This document shows positions 1-9,723 of a stretch of 64,000 nucleotides of DNA, in pieces. The first letter of the stretch is position 1. Every line of letters starts with the position of its first letter. Source of the DNA: Peptococcaceae bacterium 1109 (GTDB lineage: Bacteria > Bacillota > Limnochordia > Darwinibacteriales > Darwinibacteriaceae); the NCBI GenBank assembly GCA_001028815.1, contig LDJB01000001.1:308707-372706 (forward strand), given 5' to 3'. The position numbers and the translations under genes are program-made. Under the pieces are notes generated by a model. The model was given only the letters and a program-made list of their open reading frames with translations. It was not told the DNA's origin and did not search any database.

Positions 1-1
1 C

Positions 2-511
2 GCGGCCATCGCCGATTGGGAATACGATCCCCCATATACTATGTATAACCTCAGGGGATCGCCCCTGGCCATCCTGGAGTTTATCACAGGCCCCTATTTC
101 AGCGCAAAATGGGACGGACGGCTGATAGGGTTTTACTGCTACGGCCAAGCCGCCCGGGTCAAGCACAGGGACAGTGACCGCTACTACAAGGATACTACCT
201 TCCTTGATATCGGCTTGGGGATGCACCCAGATGTGTGCGGGAAGGGCTACGGCCTTGGTTTTCTGAACTGTGGCCTCGCCTTTGGCCGGGCACATTTTGG
301 TGCCGCGCGCTTTCGGCTTACCGCGGTATCGAGCAATGCCCGGGCCATCAAGGTGTATCAACGTGCGGGTTTTCGCGAAATCGGGCGTTTCGAACGAAAG
401 GGGCTTGTTGAGCCCATGGAGTTCGTGGTCATGACCCTTGATCCTGCTCGAGAAGGCGCCTGGCAGCCTCAAGGAGATCGGCCCGATTGTTCAGGCGCGG
501 ATCATCTATAA
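2..511 (+). CDS. GNAT-family N-acetyltransferase, 5' end outside the window
   Basis: Acetyl-CoA-dependent N-acetyltransferase of the RimI-like GNAT fold; substrate unknown. The frame is open to the left edge, and residues before the first in-frame ATG (position 41) read IADWEYDPPYTMYNL, the W-Y-x-PPY pattern typical near the N-terminus of this subfamily, so the true start lies upstream. The acetyl-CoA loop is seen as CGKGYG, followed by the C-terminal block VYQRAGFREIGRF. The 3' end overlaps the convergent cca gene by about 83 bp, so the last roughly 20 residues may be a poorly conserved tail. Confidence 0.8.
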   Translation, partial: AAIADWEYDPPYTMYNLRGSPLAILEFITGPYFSAKWDGRLIGFYCYGQAARVKHRDSDRYYKDTTFLDIGLGMHPDVCGKGYGLGFLNCGLAFGRAHFGAARFRLTAVSSNARAIKVYQRAGFREIGRFERKGLVEPMEFVVMTLDPAREGAWQPQGDRPDCSGADHL

Positions 512-1781
512 CCATGTCTAGTAGCCCCTGGATGATTCTCCCCACAATGGGCCCTGGTGTAACGCCGAGTTCCGCCATGAGATCGTGCCCGTCCACGGCC
601 AACTGAGCGGTTTTTAAGGGAGCATTCTGGGACAGCACTTCTTGGACTCGGCTGCGGATCCCTTGGAGGAACCTGACTGCTTGAACAGGATCGAAGTACA
701 TGCCTGCGATATCCGCTTGGCGGAGTGCGATAAGGTCAAAGATGTGGCTTTCGCCAACTTTAGCGATCATGCGCCGTACAGCCCGGTCGGGCATCTGGGG
801 CTGCATCGGGTACATATGATGGCGGACCAGGTGCACCACCTTGGCCGTTAGCTGATTACTGAAGCGGAGCCGCCTTAAGATCTGTTCCGCAAGCTTTGCA
901 CCTAGTTCCTCATGGCCGCGAAAGCCCGCACCGCCGTTCTTGTCCAATGCAAGAGGTTTACCCACATCGTGGAGGAGGGCAGCCCAGCGCAGATGGAGTT
1001 CGGCGGGAATGTGCTGCGCGGCTGAGATTGAGTGCCCCAGCACATCAAAGCGGTGCTGCTTCCCTTGGGCGATGTGGGCACAGGCAGCCAGTTCGGGAAT
1101 CACTGCTTGGAGGAGGCCGGTGGAATAGAACAGTTCGAACGCTGACATGAGGTGATCTCCCAAGAGGAGCTTCCCTAGTTCTTGCCCCATCCGTTCCGGG
1201 CTTACGAGCGTAATCAGGTTCGGCTGGATGCTCTGGGCCGTCTTTCTTGCCACCCTAAACCCTAGGACAGCTTGAAAGCGGATCAAGCGCAGCATGCGGA
1301 GAGGATCTTCTTGGAACCGTTCATTGGGGTCCCCCACACATGCGAGGACCCGCCTCCTAAGGTGAAGCCGGCCTCGGAAAGGATCGGCCAGTCTGCGGCT
1401 AATTGGGTCATAGGCCATGGCATTGACGGTGAAATCCCGCCTGGCCAGGTCAAGGCGGATATCCGTGGTGAACTGGACAGCATCAGGGTGGCGGCGGTCG
1501 CTGTAACCTGTCTCTTGCCGCATGGTAGTGACCTCAATGGGGCGGCCCTCCCACATAACCGTGATCGTGCCAAATTCCCGGCCAGTGGGTACGGTGTTGG
1601 GGAACAGCCTTTCCACCTCTTCAGGCAGGGCATCGGTTGTAACATCCCAATCGTGCGGCTCTTTCCCGAGAAGGGCATCCCGAAGGGCACCGCCCACCAC
1701 ATAGCACTGAAAGCCCGCCCCGTGAAGGGTGCGGCACAGGTTCATAATGGAGCTGGGAAGTGGCACTCGCACATCCATCAT
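429..1781 (-). CDS. cca: CCA tRNA nucleotidyltransferase with HD domain
   Basis: Adds or repairs the 3'-CCA end of tRNAs from CTP and ATP in the cytoplasm. The class II nucleotidyltransferase signature is clear: GGALRD at residues 30-35 and the metal-binding DWD at 44-46, then the RRDFTVNAMAYD block near 114-125. A C-terminal HD domain follows (LLHDVGKP, HD at 271-272), as in the bacterial CCA enzymes that carry a phosphohydrolase domain. The length of 450 residues is normal. Transcribed divergently from thrS with about 130 bp between them. It could be one half of a split CC-/A-adding pair, which the sequence alone does not exclude. Confidence 0.93.
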   Translation of the reverse strand: MMDVRVPLPSSIMNLCRTLHGAGFQCYVVGGALRDALLGKEPHDWDVTTDALPEEVERLFPNTVPTGREFGTITVMWEGRPIEVTTMRQETGYSDRRHPDAVQFTTDIRLDLARRDFTVNAMAYDPISRRLADPFRGRLHLRRRVLACVGDPNERFQEDPLRMLRLIRFQAVLGFRVARKTAQSIQPNLITLVSPERMGQELGKLLLGDHLMSAFELFYSTGLLQAVIPELAACAHIAQGKQHRFDVLGHSISAAQHIPAELHLRWAALLHDVGKPLALDKNGGAGFRGHEELGAKLAEQILRRLRFSNQLTAKVVHLVRHHMYPMQPQMPDRAVRRMIAKVGESHIFDLIALRQADIAGMYFDPVQAVRFLQGIRSRVQEVLSQNAPLKTAQLAVDGHDLMAELGVTPGPIVGRIIQGLLDMVIDDPRLNNRADLLEAARRLLEQDQGS

Positions 1782-1830
1782 CCTTTCGTTTCCAGGAGTT
1801 CGCCGCTCACCGATGAATTCCTATGATTGC

Positions 1831-1870
1831 GCAGGATTATTGCCCGTTGGCGGGAATATTAGAGGATAAT
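1831..1870 (+). other. Recurrent intergenic motif, copy 1 (upstream of thrS)
   Basis: GCAGGATTATTGCCCG followed by TTGGCGGGAATATTAGAGG lies between cca and thrS. Similar AGGA...CC...GCGAA/GGAAT...A-rich strings occur at about 36910 and 47027. A TTGCCC at 1840 and GATAAT at 1865 (19-bp spacer) inside it could serve as a poor promoter for thrS. Function unknown. Confidence 0.35.
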
Positions 1871-1910
1871 CGAGACAACTCTCCGCTAGCTTACCAAGGA
1901 GGATTACTGC

Positions 1911-3851
1911 ATGTCAATTAGAGTCACTCTCAAAGACGGAGCAGCACTGGAGTTTGCTCCGGGAGTTACTGTGCAAGAAGTTGCAGCACAGATCAGTAAG
2001 CGGTTGGAAAAAGAAGCCTTGATTGGGGAAGTGGATGGAGAACCCCGAGACCTGAGCTTCCCCATAAACAGTGATGCGGTAGTGCACATCCTGACCTTTG
2101 CCGATCCTCGTGGCAGAGATGCATTCCGCCATACAAGTTCCCACATTTTGGCTCAGGCTGTCTTGCGCTTGTTCCCCGAAGCCAAGCTCGGGATTGGGCC
2201 TGCCATTGACAGTGGGTTCTACTATGATTTTGATGTTCCTCGCCCCTTCACTCCTGAGGACTTGGTAAAGATCGAGGAGGAGATGGGGAAAATCGTCGCG
2301 GCAGACTATGCCATCCAGTCTTTTGCCCTTCCCCGAGATGAAGCCATCGCTTTCATGGAGGAGCGGAACCAACCCTACAAGGTTGAGCTCATTCAGGATC
2401 TTCCTGAGGATGCCGTTATTACCTTCTACAAGCAAGGTGAGTTTGTAGACCTTTGTGCGGGCCCACACCTTTCTTCCACAGGCCAGGTCAAAGCGTTCAA
2501 ACTCCTGCAAGCCGCGGGCGCTTACTGGCGGGGCAGCGAAAAAAACAAAATGCTCCAGCGGATCTACGGCACGTCCTTCCCCAAGAAGGGCCAACTCGAT
2601 GAGTACCTGGCTCAGCTAGAGGAAGCGAAGCGGCGGGATCACAACAAACTCGGCCGGGAGCTTGAGCTTTTTACCACGGTGGATGTGGTGGGCCAAGGCC
2701 TGCCCCTCTTGATGCCCAAAGGCGCTAAGGTCTTCCAGATCCTGCAGCGCTTTGTGGAGGATGAAGAGGAGCGCAGGGGGTATCAAATCACCAAGACTCC
2801 CTTCATGGCTAAGAAAGATCTGTACGAAATCTCAGGACATTGGGATCACTACCGGGACGGGATGTTCATCATCGGCGATGAAGACAAAGGTGATGAGCTG
2901 CTTGCCCTTCGCCCCATGACCTGCCCCTTCCAGTTTATGATCTACAAGTCTAAGCTGCGCAGCTACCGTGATCTTCCCCTGCGCTACAGCGAGACTTCCA
3001 CGCTGTTCCGCAATGAAGCTTCTGGGGAGATGCACGGCCTGATCCGCTTGCGACAGTTTACCATATCGGAAGGGCACATCATCTGCATGCCAGAACAGCT
3101 AGAAGATGAGTTCCGCAAGGTGATCGACCTTATTGACTATATCTTGGACGTGCTCGGCCTGAGAGAGGACATCTGGTTTAGGTTCTCTAAATGGGATCCT
3201 AATGATAAGGGCAAGTACATCGATCAGCCGGAAGCTTGGGAACACGCGCAGCGCAGTATGAAGGCCATCCTTGATAGACTAGGTTTAGACTACGAGGAAG
3301 CAGAAGGGGAGGCGGCATTCTACGGCCCGAAGCTAGACATTCAATCCCGCAATGTGCACGGCAAGGAAGATACGATCATCACTGTGCAAATCGACTTCGC
3401 CCTGCCGGAGCGTTTTGATCTGTCCTATGTAGACCAAGATGGTACCAAGAAGCGGCCCCTGGTAATCCATCGGACCTCTGTGGGCTGTTACGAAAGAACC
3501 CTTGCCATGCTCATTGAGAAGTATGCGGGAGCTCTGCCCACCTGGCTGGCCCCGGTCCAGGTCAGGCTTCTGCCTATCAGCGACGCCCACCTAGAGTACA
3601 CTGCAGGGCTCTTGGAGAAGCTGAGGGCGGGTGGATTTAGAGCTGAAGTGGATAAGCGGAACGAGAAAATCGGGTACAAGATCAGAGAAGGCCGCCTGGA
3701 GAGAATCCCCTACCTTTTGATCGTGGGCGATAAAGAAGTGGATGAGGGCGCGGTGAGCGTGCGTTCCCGCAAGGAAGGTGACCTGGGGCCCATGGCTTTT
3801 GCCGACTTTATGCAGAAGCTTGGGGATGAGGTTGCCTCTCGGGTGCGGTGA
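1911..3851 (+). CDS. thrS: Threonyl-tRNA synthetase
   Basis: Class II aminoacyl-tRNA synthetase charging tRNA-Thr. Domain order is normal: TGS domain (about 1-60), editing domain with the HTSSHI HxxxH motif near 73 and CAGPHL, the catalytic core with RPMTCPFQF and HRTSVGCYER, and a C-terminal anticodon-binding domain beginning around LAPVQVRLLP. At 646 residues it is full length. The start is fixed by AAGGAGG about 7 nt before the ATG. The 129-bp leader is too short for a T-box and no specifier loop was recognised. The stop overlaps the sfsA start (GTGA). Confidence 0.97.
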   Translation: MSIRVTLKDGAALEFAPGVTVQEVAAQISKRLEKEALIGEVDGEPRDLSFPINSDAVVHILTFADPRGRDAFRHTSSHILAQAVLRLFPEAKLGIGPAIDSGFYYDFDVPRPFTPEDLVKIEEEMGKIVAADYAIQSFALPRDEAIAFMEERNQPYKVELIQDLPEDAVITFYKQGEFVDLCAGPHLSSTGQVKAFKLLQAAGAYWRGSEKNKMLQRIYGTSFPKKGQLDEYLAQLEEAKRRDHNKLGRELELFTTVDVVGQGLPLLMPKGAKVFQILQRFVEDEEERRGYQITKTPFMAKKDLYEISGHWDHYRDGMFIIGDEDKGDELLALRPMTCPFQFMIYKSKLRSYRDLPLRYSETSTLFRNEASGEMHGLIRLRQFTISEGHIICMPEQLEDEFRKVIDLIDYILDVLGLREDIWFRFSKWDPNDKGKYIDQPEAWEHAQRSMKAILDRLGLDYEEAEGEAAFYGPKLDIQSRNVHGKEDTIITVQIDFALPERFDLSYVDQDGTKKRPLVIHRTSVGCYERTLAMLIEKYAGALPTWLAPVQVRLLPISDAHLEYTAGLLEKLRAGGFRAEVDKRNEKIGYKIREGRLERIPYLLIVGDKEVDEGAVSVRSRKEGDLGPMAFADFMQKLGDEVASRVR

Positions 3852-4609
3852 CAATGATCGCGATACCCTTTGGCACTCTGCATAAGGCGGCCTTTCTAGG
3901 CCGCCCGAACCGCTTTCTCCTGCGCTGTGCTTTGGAAGAGAGTGGGGAAGAGGTGGAGGTGCACCTCGCGGACCCAGGAAGGCTCCGGGAACTTCTGTTT
4001 CCTGGCGCCCCCGTGTGGCTGCGCCGGAGTGATAACCCACGGCGGCGGACACAGTGGTCCGCTGTCTTAGGCCAAGATCCACATACGAAGAACTTGGTAT
4101 CCCTGCAGTCTGTGCTCGTGAATGACTTGGTACACCGAGCCCTAGCCCAGGGAGCCTTGGACGAGTTTGGCCAGTGGCCCCTGCTAAGGAGTGAGTACAC
4201 CAGGGCATCATCCCGCTGGGATTTCCTTTTGGGAAGCCCCCAGGGCAAGCAACTGCTCTTGGAAGTGAAGAGCGTCACCTTAGTTGAAGACCAGGTGGCA
4301 CTCTTCCCTGATGCAGTGACAGCCCGAGGCCGGAGGCACGTGTTAGAACTTGCGTCCTTACAGCAATTGGGGGAGTTTGAGACTGCGGTGCTGTTTGTGG
4401 CCCAGCGCTCCGATGCGCTGCGGTTTGCTCCGCAGGAAGCGATTGATCCCGCGTTCAGCGAAGCCCTGCGCTTTGCCTTCAACCAAGGTGTGAAGGTGTA
4501 TGCCCGGTCATGCCAGGTCAGCCTGGAGAAGATCGTCCTAGGGCATCCTCTGCCCGTCTGTCTCACCAAGGAGGGAGAATATGACACCGGATGTGTTTCG
4601 CCAGACTGA
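3848..4609 (+). CDS. sfsA: DNA/RNA nuclease SfsA family protein
   Basis: SfsA-family protein, first named for its effect on sugar fermentation in E. coli and now assigned a PD-(D/E)XK-type nuclease fold. Visible family blocks are GRPNRFL near the N-terminus, HLADPGRLRELL, and the nuclease-like core WDFLL...LLLEVKSVTL...ALFPDAVTARGRRH. The GTG start overlaps the thrS stop by 4 bp; an ATG two codons later is an alternative. The 3' end overlaps the next gene by 29 bp, so thrS, sfsA and the HAD gene look translationally coupled. The biological role is poorly defined in any organism. Confidence 0.9.
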   Translation: MTMIAIPFGTLHKAAFLGRPNRFLLRCALEESGEEVEVHLADPGRLRELLFPGAPVWLRRSDNPRRRTQWSAVLGQDPHTKNLVSLQSVLVNDLVHRALAQGALDEFGQWPLLRSEYTRASSRWDFLLGSPQGKQLLLEVKSVTLVEDQVALFPDAVTARGRRHVLELASLQQLGEFETAVLFVAQRSDALRFAPQEAIDPAFSEALRFAFNQGVKVYARSCQVSLEKIVLGHPLPVCLTKEGEYDTGCVSPD

Positions 4610-5546
4610 AATTGCTGTTATCTGGGATTTCGACAAAACTCTCATTCCAGGGTACATGCAAGAACCCTTGTTCCGCCACTATGAAGTGGATGGCCAAGCT
4701 TTCTGGCGGGAGGTTCAGGCGCTCCCGAGTTATCTGAGGCGCCATGGTGCGGAGTTGGTTTCGGAGGACAGTATATACCTGAACCATATCCTCACCTATG
4801 TGAGGGCAGGTAAGTTTGCTGGTTTGAGCAATGCTCTCCTTCGGGAGTTGGGCAAGGAGCTGAAGTTTTACCCAGGCTTGCCCAGGTTCTTTGCCGCGCT
4901 GAAGGAGCACATTAGTAATAATTCTGTGTTTCAAAGGCACGATATTCGCGTAGAGCACTACATTGTCAGCACCGGGCTGCGGCAGATGATCTTGGGCAGC
5001 AGCATTGCGCCCTATGTGGATGGGGTGTGGGGGTGTGAGTTTGTTGAACACTTGCCAGGGCCCGGCTTCTTGCAGAGTGGGGAGGAAGGGACGTCCCAGC
5101 CCCGGGTTATCCAGGACATTGCCTATGTTTTGGACAACACGACCAAGACTAGGGCGATATTCGAGATCAATAAGGGTGTGAACAAGTTCCCGGAAATAGA
5201 TGTAAACAGTAATATCCCCAGAGAGGATCGGCGCATCCCCTTTCACAACATGATCTATATCGCAGATGGGCCTAGTGATGTGCCGGTGTTTTCCCTCGTT
5301 AACCAGAATGGCGGCAGGACTTTTGCCGTATATGAGAGTGGGTCCCAGCAAGGGTTTGCCCAGGCCGTGGAGCTTCAGCGGCAGGGTAGAGTACACGCTT
5401 TTGGTGAGGCCAACTACGAGCCGAGCACTCTGACTTATATGTGGATTATGCACGCGGTAGAGGACATTGCCAGTAAGATAGTGAAGAGAAGAGAAGAGGC
5501 GCTGCAGACGAAGCTTGGGCGACCGCCTCGCCACCTTGGGGATTAG
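4581..5546 (+). CDS. HAD-superfamily hydrolase, about 320 residues
   Basis: Cytoplasmic phosphatase-type protein of the haloacid dehalogenase superfamily. Motif I is DFDKTL (residues about 17-22), and late in the protein YIADGPSDVPVFSLV matches the acidic motif IV. The long helical insert between them (EALPSYL through FYPGLPRFF) is the cap. The substrate cannot be told from sequence; the family is widespread and mostly annotated as hypothetical HAD hydrolase. It begins inside the end of sfsA and ends 10 bp before the kinase-like gene. Confidence 0.85.
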   Translation: MTPDVFRQTEIAVIWDFDKTLIPGYMQEPLFRHYEVDGQAFWREVQALPSYLRRHGAELVSEDSIYLNHILTYVRAGKFAGLSNALLRELGKELKFYPGLPRFFAALKEHISNNSVFQRHDIRVEHYIVSTGLRQMILGSSIAPYVDGVWGCEFVEHLPGPGFLQSGEEGTSQPRVIQDIAYVLDNTTKTRAIFEINKGVNKFPEIDVNSNIPREDRRIPFHNMIYIADGPSDVPVFSLVNQNGGRTFAVYESGSQQGFAQAVELQRQGRVHAFGEANYEPSTLTYMWIMHAVEDIASKIVKRREEALQTKLGRPPRHLGD

Positions 5547-5556
5547 GGGGATTGGA

Positions 5557-6507
5557 ATGCGTGCTGTCCTTGGAAAATGGGGTAAACAGTTTGAGGAAGC
5601 AGTACTGCATCAGGTAACCGCTAAAGTCTGGCGGGTGGAAGCGGGTAGTGAAGCTTACACACTCAAACGCCGAGCTGATCATGCCACAGTGTGGTCGGAG
5701 TACAACCTTCTCGCATGGCTGAAAAGCCGCGGGCTGCCCGTACTGCCGCCTATGCTCAGTGTGGACAAGGTGCCTTGGGTTCACCATGGGGGGGAGATCT
5801 ATGTCCTCTATCCGTATGTCCAGGGTTCGCCTGGCGAAGGGGTCTGCCCCACAGATCTGGGAAAGGCGAGGAGCTTAGGTGCATTCCTAGCCAGGCTTCA
5901 CGGAGCTATGGCCGAGTATCCCAAGGCCGATGAGTTCCCTAGGCAAAACCTGTATGGAGAAGTAATCTCCTGGGCTTGGCCCACCGCACGCAAGTGCCTT
6001 AGCGGCCATCTCCGCGGCCGCTTGGAGGATATCGGGGAGAGTATCGCGCAGTTTTCCAACCTCTATGAAGGCTTGCCGCGGCAGCTCATCCACAGGGATG
6101 CCCACCCTGGCAACGTTGTCTTTGAGGGCGATGACGTTGTGGGCATGCTGGATTTTACCATGGTCAGGACTGAAGCACGGATTTTCGACGTGTGTTACTG
6201 CGCTACCGCAGTCTTATCTAACTGCTTCCCCAAGGGGCCCATCAGGGAGAGCTGGGATCTCTTTGTGCAAGAGCTGCTTCGCAGCTATGTGGAAATCCAG
6301 CCCTTGGACAGGTCAGAAGGATACGCCTTTGTGTATATGGCCTACCTGATCCAAGTGTTGTTTGCCGCCTATTACTTTGACTTAGGCCTCGATGACCAGG
6401 CGTCGGAGAATATCGCCGTATTGACATGGCTCTATGACCGGCAGAGCGCCTTAGAATCACTGATTGATAGGGTTATCAGAGACAGGGAGCGTGGGTTGGA
6501 TGACTAA
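5557..6507 (+). CDS. Aminoglycoside phosphotransferase/CotS-like kinase
   Basis: Protein kinase-like fold of the APH/choline kinase/CotS group, a small-molecule phosphotransferase of unknown substrate. The catalytic loop is HRDAHPGNVVF (HRD at residues 179-181) followed by MLDFTMVRTE carrying the metal-binding Asp. The N-terminal lobe has a candidate ATP-binding Lys in YTLKRR. CotS-like paralogues are common in spore formers and some are coat proteins, but this neighbourhood does not decide it. The ATG at 5557 has GGGGGATT upstream and matches where homology seems to begin; an in-frame upstream start at 5515 would overlap the HAD gene. Its stop overlaps gnd by 8 bp. Confidence 0.85.
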   Translation: MRAVLGKWGKQFEEAVLHQVTAKVWRVEAGSEAYTLKRRADHATVWSEYNLLAWLKSRGLPVLPPMLSVDKVPWVHHGGEIYVLYPYVQGSPGEGVCPTDLGKARSLGAFLARLHGAMAEYPKADEFPRQNLYGEVISWAWPTARKCLSGHLRGRLEDIGESIAQFSNLYEGLPRQLIHRDAHPGNVVFEGDDVVGMLDFTMVRTEARIFDVCYCATAVLSNCFPKGPIRESWDLFVQELLRSYVEIQPLDRSEGYAFVYMAYLIQVLFAAYYFDLGLDDQASENIAVLTWLYDRQSALESLIDRVIRDRERGLDD

Positions 6508-7939
6508 AGCGGATATTGGACTTATTGGACTGGCTGTCATGGGGGAAAACCTGGTGCTGAACATGGCGAGTAAGGGTTTTACAACCGCAGTCTTTAACCG
6601 CACCACTGCGAAGGTAGATGCCTTCTTGCAGGGCAGAGCTAAGGGCCTGCCCATTGTGGGTACATACTCCCTGCAGGAGTTGGCCCAAGCCCTGAAAAGA
6701 CCCAGAAAGATCATGCTCATGGTGAAGGCGGGCCAACCGGTGGACAATATCCTGCAGGACTTAGTGGAGTTCCTCGAGCCAGGAGATATCATAATTGACG
6801 GCGGCAACTCCTTGTATACAGATACATCCCGCCGGGTTCAAGAGATTAAGCAGCGCGGGATTCATTTTGTTGGTGCGGGAGTATCAGGCGGAGAGGAAGG
6901 TGCTCTTCACGGGCCAAGTATTATGCCAGGCGGAGCCCGGGAGGCTTGGGATGAGGTCAAGCCCGTGTTGCAGGCCATCGCCGCTCAGGTTGAGGGGGAC
7001 CCCTGCTGTGAGTGGATCGGCCCTGAGGGAGCGGGCCATTTTGTGAAGATGGTTCACAATGGCATCGAGTATGCTGATATGCAGTTGATTGGGGAAGCTT
7101 ACTTCCTGATGAAGCATGCCCTGGGCCTTGCTCCCAAGGAGATGCAGGCTGTTTTCCAGGAGTGGAACAGGGGCGAGCTGGAGAGCTACCTGATTGAGAT
7201 CACCGCAAGTATAATGGGCAAGGTGGATGCAGATACGGGCACGCCCTTGGTGGAGCTCATCTGCGACGCCGCAGGGCAAAAGGGTACGGGAAAATGGACC
7301 AGCCAGGTGGCCTTGGACCTGGGAGTCTCTGCGCCCACCATCGTGGAAGCGGTAATGGCCAGGATTATTTCTGGTGCACGGGGGCAGCGGGCCCAGGCCC
7401 AAACAGTGTTCCCGGCGCCATCAAGAACAGCCAGGTTGGAGCGGGAAGAGTTCATTGAAGCCATCCGTTCTGCGCTGTTTGCTTCTAAGATCTGCGCCTA
7501 TGCTCAAGGGTTTGATATTCTGCAGCAAGCTTCAAATGAGTACGGCTGGAATCTCCAGCCAGGAGTCTTGGCCATGATCTGGCGCGGTGGATGCATTATC
7601 AGAGCCCAGTTCTTACACCGTATCAAAGACGTTTACGATGAAGATCCAAAGCTTGTGAACCTGCTGTTTGCACCGTATTTCGCCCAAGCGGTGGCTGGGG
7701 CTGAGGAGAAGTGGCGGAAAGTAGTCAGCACCGCCGTGGAGCTGGGCCTCCCAGTGCCTGCCTTTTCCTCCGCCTTAGCCTACTTTGACGCCCTCCGCAC
7801 AGGCCAGCTGTGGACTAATCTTGTCCAGGCACAGCGGGACTATTTCGGCGCCCACACTTACCAGCGCACTGACAAGCCAGGGACATTCCACACCAACTGG
7901 CAAGCTTTGGAGGAAGAAGTGGAAAGTGTGCCGGTGTAG
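6500..7939 (+). CDS. gnd: 6-phosphogluconate dehydrogenase, decarboxylating
   Basis: Oxidises 6-phosphogluconate to ribulose-5-phosphate and CO2 with NAD(P)+, in the oxidative pentose phosphate pathway. Visible are the dinucleotide site GLAVMGENLVLNMA at the N-terminus, GAGVSGGEEGALHGPSIM, the catalytic block VKMVHNGIEYADMQ (Lys, Asn, Glu), and the C-terminal TDKPGTFHTNW tail that reaches into the partner subunit. The 479 residues fit the long, dimeric class. I chose the ATG at 6500 (MTKADIGLIG); more upstream starts lie within the kinase gene. Confidence 0.95.
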   Translation: MTKADIGLIGLAVMGENLVLNMASKGFTTAVFNRTTAKVDAFLQGRAKGLPIVGTYSLQELAQALKRPRKIMLMVKAGQPVDNILQDLVEFLEPGDIIIDGGNSLYTDTSRRVQEIKQRGIHFVGAGVSGGEEGALHGPSIMPGGAREAWDEVKPVLQAIAAQVEGDPCCEWIGPEGAGHFVKMVHNGIEYADMQLIGEAYFLMKHALGLAPKEMQAVFQEWNRGELESYLIEITASIMGKVDADTGTPLVELICDAAGQKGTGKWTSQVALDLGVSAPTIVEAVMARIISGARGQRAQAQTVFPAPSRTARLEREEFIEAIRSALFASKICAYAQGFDILQQASNEYGWNLQPGVLAMIWRGGCIIRAQFLHRIKDVYDEDPKLVNLLFAPYFAQAVAGAEEKWRKVVSTAVELGLPVPAFSSALAYFDALRTGQLWTNLVQAQRDYFGAHTYQRTDKPGTFHTNWQALEEEVESVPV

Positions 7940-8009
7940 TCGAGAACGGCAGGGATTATCTGCTTTTATGAGAATAGAGAAGTGATAAGTTTGAGGAGTT
8001 GATCCAGCC

Positions 8010-9680
8010 ATGAACAAACCACTTAGCCCTAGTCCTTCTAATTTCATCCGCACTATTATCGATGGGGACTTAGAGTCAGGCAAGCACAAAACCATCGTGA
8101 CGCGCTTCCCGCCTGAGCCCAACGGCTACCTGCATATCGGGCATGCTAAGTCCATTTGCTTAAACTTTGGCTTGGCTCGGGATTACGGCGGCCGGTGCCA
8201 CTTGCGTTTTGATGACACCAACCCCACCCGGGATTATGAAGATTACATGGAGAGCATCAAGGAGGATGTGCGCTGGCTCGGCTTTGACTGGGGCGAGCAC
8301 CTGTATTACGCCTCGGACTACTTTGATCAGCTCTATGAGTTCGCCATTGAGCTGATCAAGCAGGGCAAGGCCTATGTGTGCAGCCTGACCCAAGATGAGA
8401 TCCGGGAGTACCGTGGCACCCTTACAGAGCCGGGGCGAGAAAGTCCGTATCGCAATCGCTCAGTAGAAGAGAATCTTGATCTTTTTGAACGGATGCGCAA
8501 GGGTGAGTTTGCCGATGGAGAGCACGTGCTCCGGGCGAAGATCGATATGGCGTCCCCTAATGTGGTGATGCGGGATCCAATTTTGTACCGCATCCGCCAT
8601 GTGAGCCATCCTCGGACAGGGGATAAATGGTGCATCTATCCCATGTACGACTTCACTCATTGCTTGTCTGATGCTCTCGAAGGAATTACTCATTCCATTT
8701 GCACCCTTGAGTTTGAGAACAACCGGCCTTTGTATGAGTGGATCTTGGAGCAGGTATTCCCTGAGCCCCATCCTCAGCAAATCGAGTTCGCTCGCCTCAA
8801 TCTGAACTACACGGTTATGAGCAAGCGCAAACTGCTGCGCCTGGTGGAATCAGGGGTCGTTAACGGGTGGGATGACCCGCGCCTGCCGACTATCTCAGGT
8901 TTGCGGCGGCGGGGCTATACCCCTGAGGCCATCCGAGACTTTGCTGAACGTATTGGCGTGGCCAAAGCCAACAGCGTGGTTGACTATGCCCTATTGGAGC
9001 ACTGCCTCAGGGACGACCTCAACGAACGGGCAGAGCGCACGATGGCAGTCCTGCGGCCCTTGAAGGTCGTTATCACCAACTACCCAGAAGGCCAGGTGGA
9101 GTATCTCGAAGGAGTGAACAATCCGCAAGATCCTGCAGCGGGCACGAGGCAGATCCCCTTTACCAGGGAGATCTATATTGAGCGGGAAGACTTTGAGGAA
9201 GATCCGCCGAAGAAGTTCTTCCGCTTGGCCCCAGGGCGGGAAGTGCGCCTCAGATTCGCCTACTTCATCAAGTGCACTGATGTTATCAAGGATGAGATGG
9301 GCAACATCATAGAAGTGCACTGCACCTATGACCCAGAAACCAAGGGCGGTTCGGCTCCGGATGGGCGGAAGGTGAAGGGTACCATTCACTGGGTATCTGC
9401 GGAGCATTCGCTCCCAGCAGAAGTACGGGTGTATGACCACCTCTTTACTACAGAAGACCCCAATGAAGGGGAACTCCTTGAAAACATCAACCCCAATTCC
9501 TTAGAGATTATCACTGACGCCAGGGTGGAACCACGCATGCGGTCTGCCAAGCCTTTTGATCGGTTCCAATTTGAGCGGCTAGGTTATTTCTGTGTGGATC
9601 CTGATACCACCGAAGACCGCCTCGTGTTCAATCGCACAGTCCCCCTGCGGGATACATGGGCGAAGGTACAGAAAAGCTAA
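8010..9680 (+). CDS. glnS: Glutaminyl-tRNA synthetase
   Basis: Class I synthetase that charges tRNA-Gln directly with glutamine. The HIGH motif is in [15 protein letters not shown] (residues about 32-46) and the KMSKS-equivalent is VMSKRKLL. The beta-barrel anticodon-binding region follows ([21 protein letters not shown]). At 556 residues it matches the E. coli enzyme length. Many Bacillota lack GlnRS and use non-discriminating GluRS plus GatCAB, so its presence is a lineage clue. Followed by a strong terminator. Confidence 0.95.
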   Translation: MNKPLSPSPSNFIRTIIDGDLESGKHKTIVTRFPPEPNGYLHIGHAKSICLNFGLARDYGGRCHLRFDDTNPTRDYEDYMESIKEDVRWLGFDWGEHLYYASDYFDQLYEFAIELIKQGKAYVCSLTQDEIREYRGTLTEPGRESPYRNRSVEENLDLFERMRKGEFADGEHVLRAKIDMASPNVVMRDPILYRIRHVSHPRTGDKWCIYPMYDFTHCLSDALEGITHSICTLEFENNRPLYEWILEQVFPEPHPQQIEFARLNLNYTVMSKRKLLRLVESGVVNGWDDPRLPTISGLRRRGYTPEAIRDFAERIGVAKANSVVDYALLEHCLRDDLNERAERTMAVLRPLKVVITNYPEGQVEYLEGVNNPQDPAAGTRQIPFTREIYIEREDFEEDPPKKFFRLAPGREVRLRFAYFIKCTDVIKDEMGNIIEVHCTYDPETKGGSAPDGRKVKGTIHWVSAEHSLPAEVRVYDHLFTTEDPNEGELLENINPNSLEIITDARVEPRMRSAKPFDRFQFERLGYFCVDPDTTEDRLVFNRTVPLRDTWAKVQKS

Positions 9681-9691
9681 TTCCAACCAAC

Positions 9692-9722
9692 AAAAAACTG
9701 GGAGCGAGGCTCCCAGTTTTTT
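9692..9722. terminator. Bidirectional terminator after glnS
   Basis: Nine-base-pair stem ACTGGGAGC/GCTCCCAGT with loop GAG, flanked by A6 on the left and T6 on the right, so it can serve both glnS and the convergent gene ending at 9724. Confidence 0.92.
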
Positions 9723-9723
9723 G

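Noticed and set aside
1782-1910. T-box riboswitch upstream of thrS
   Set aside because: The 129-bp leader is too short and shows neither the T-box bulge sequence nor a terminator before the RBS.
4563-5534. 323-residue reverse-strand ORF opposite the HAD gene
   Set aside because: It is an antisense shadow of the forward HAD gene; the forward frame has the conserved DFDKTL and acidic motifs and the good start.
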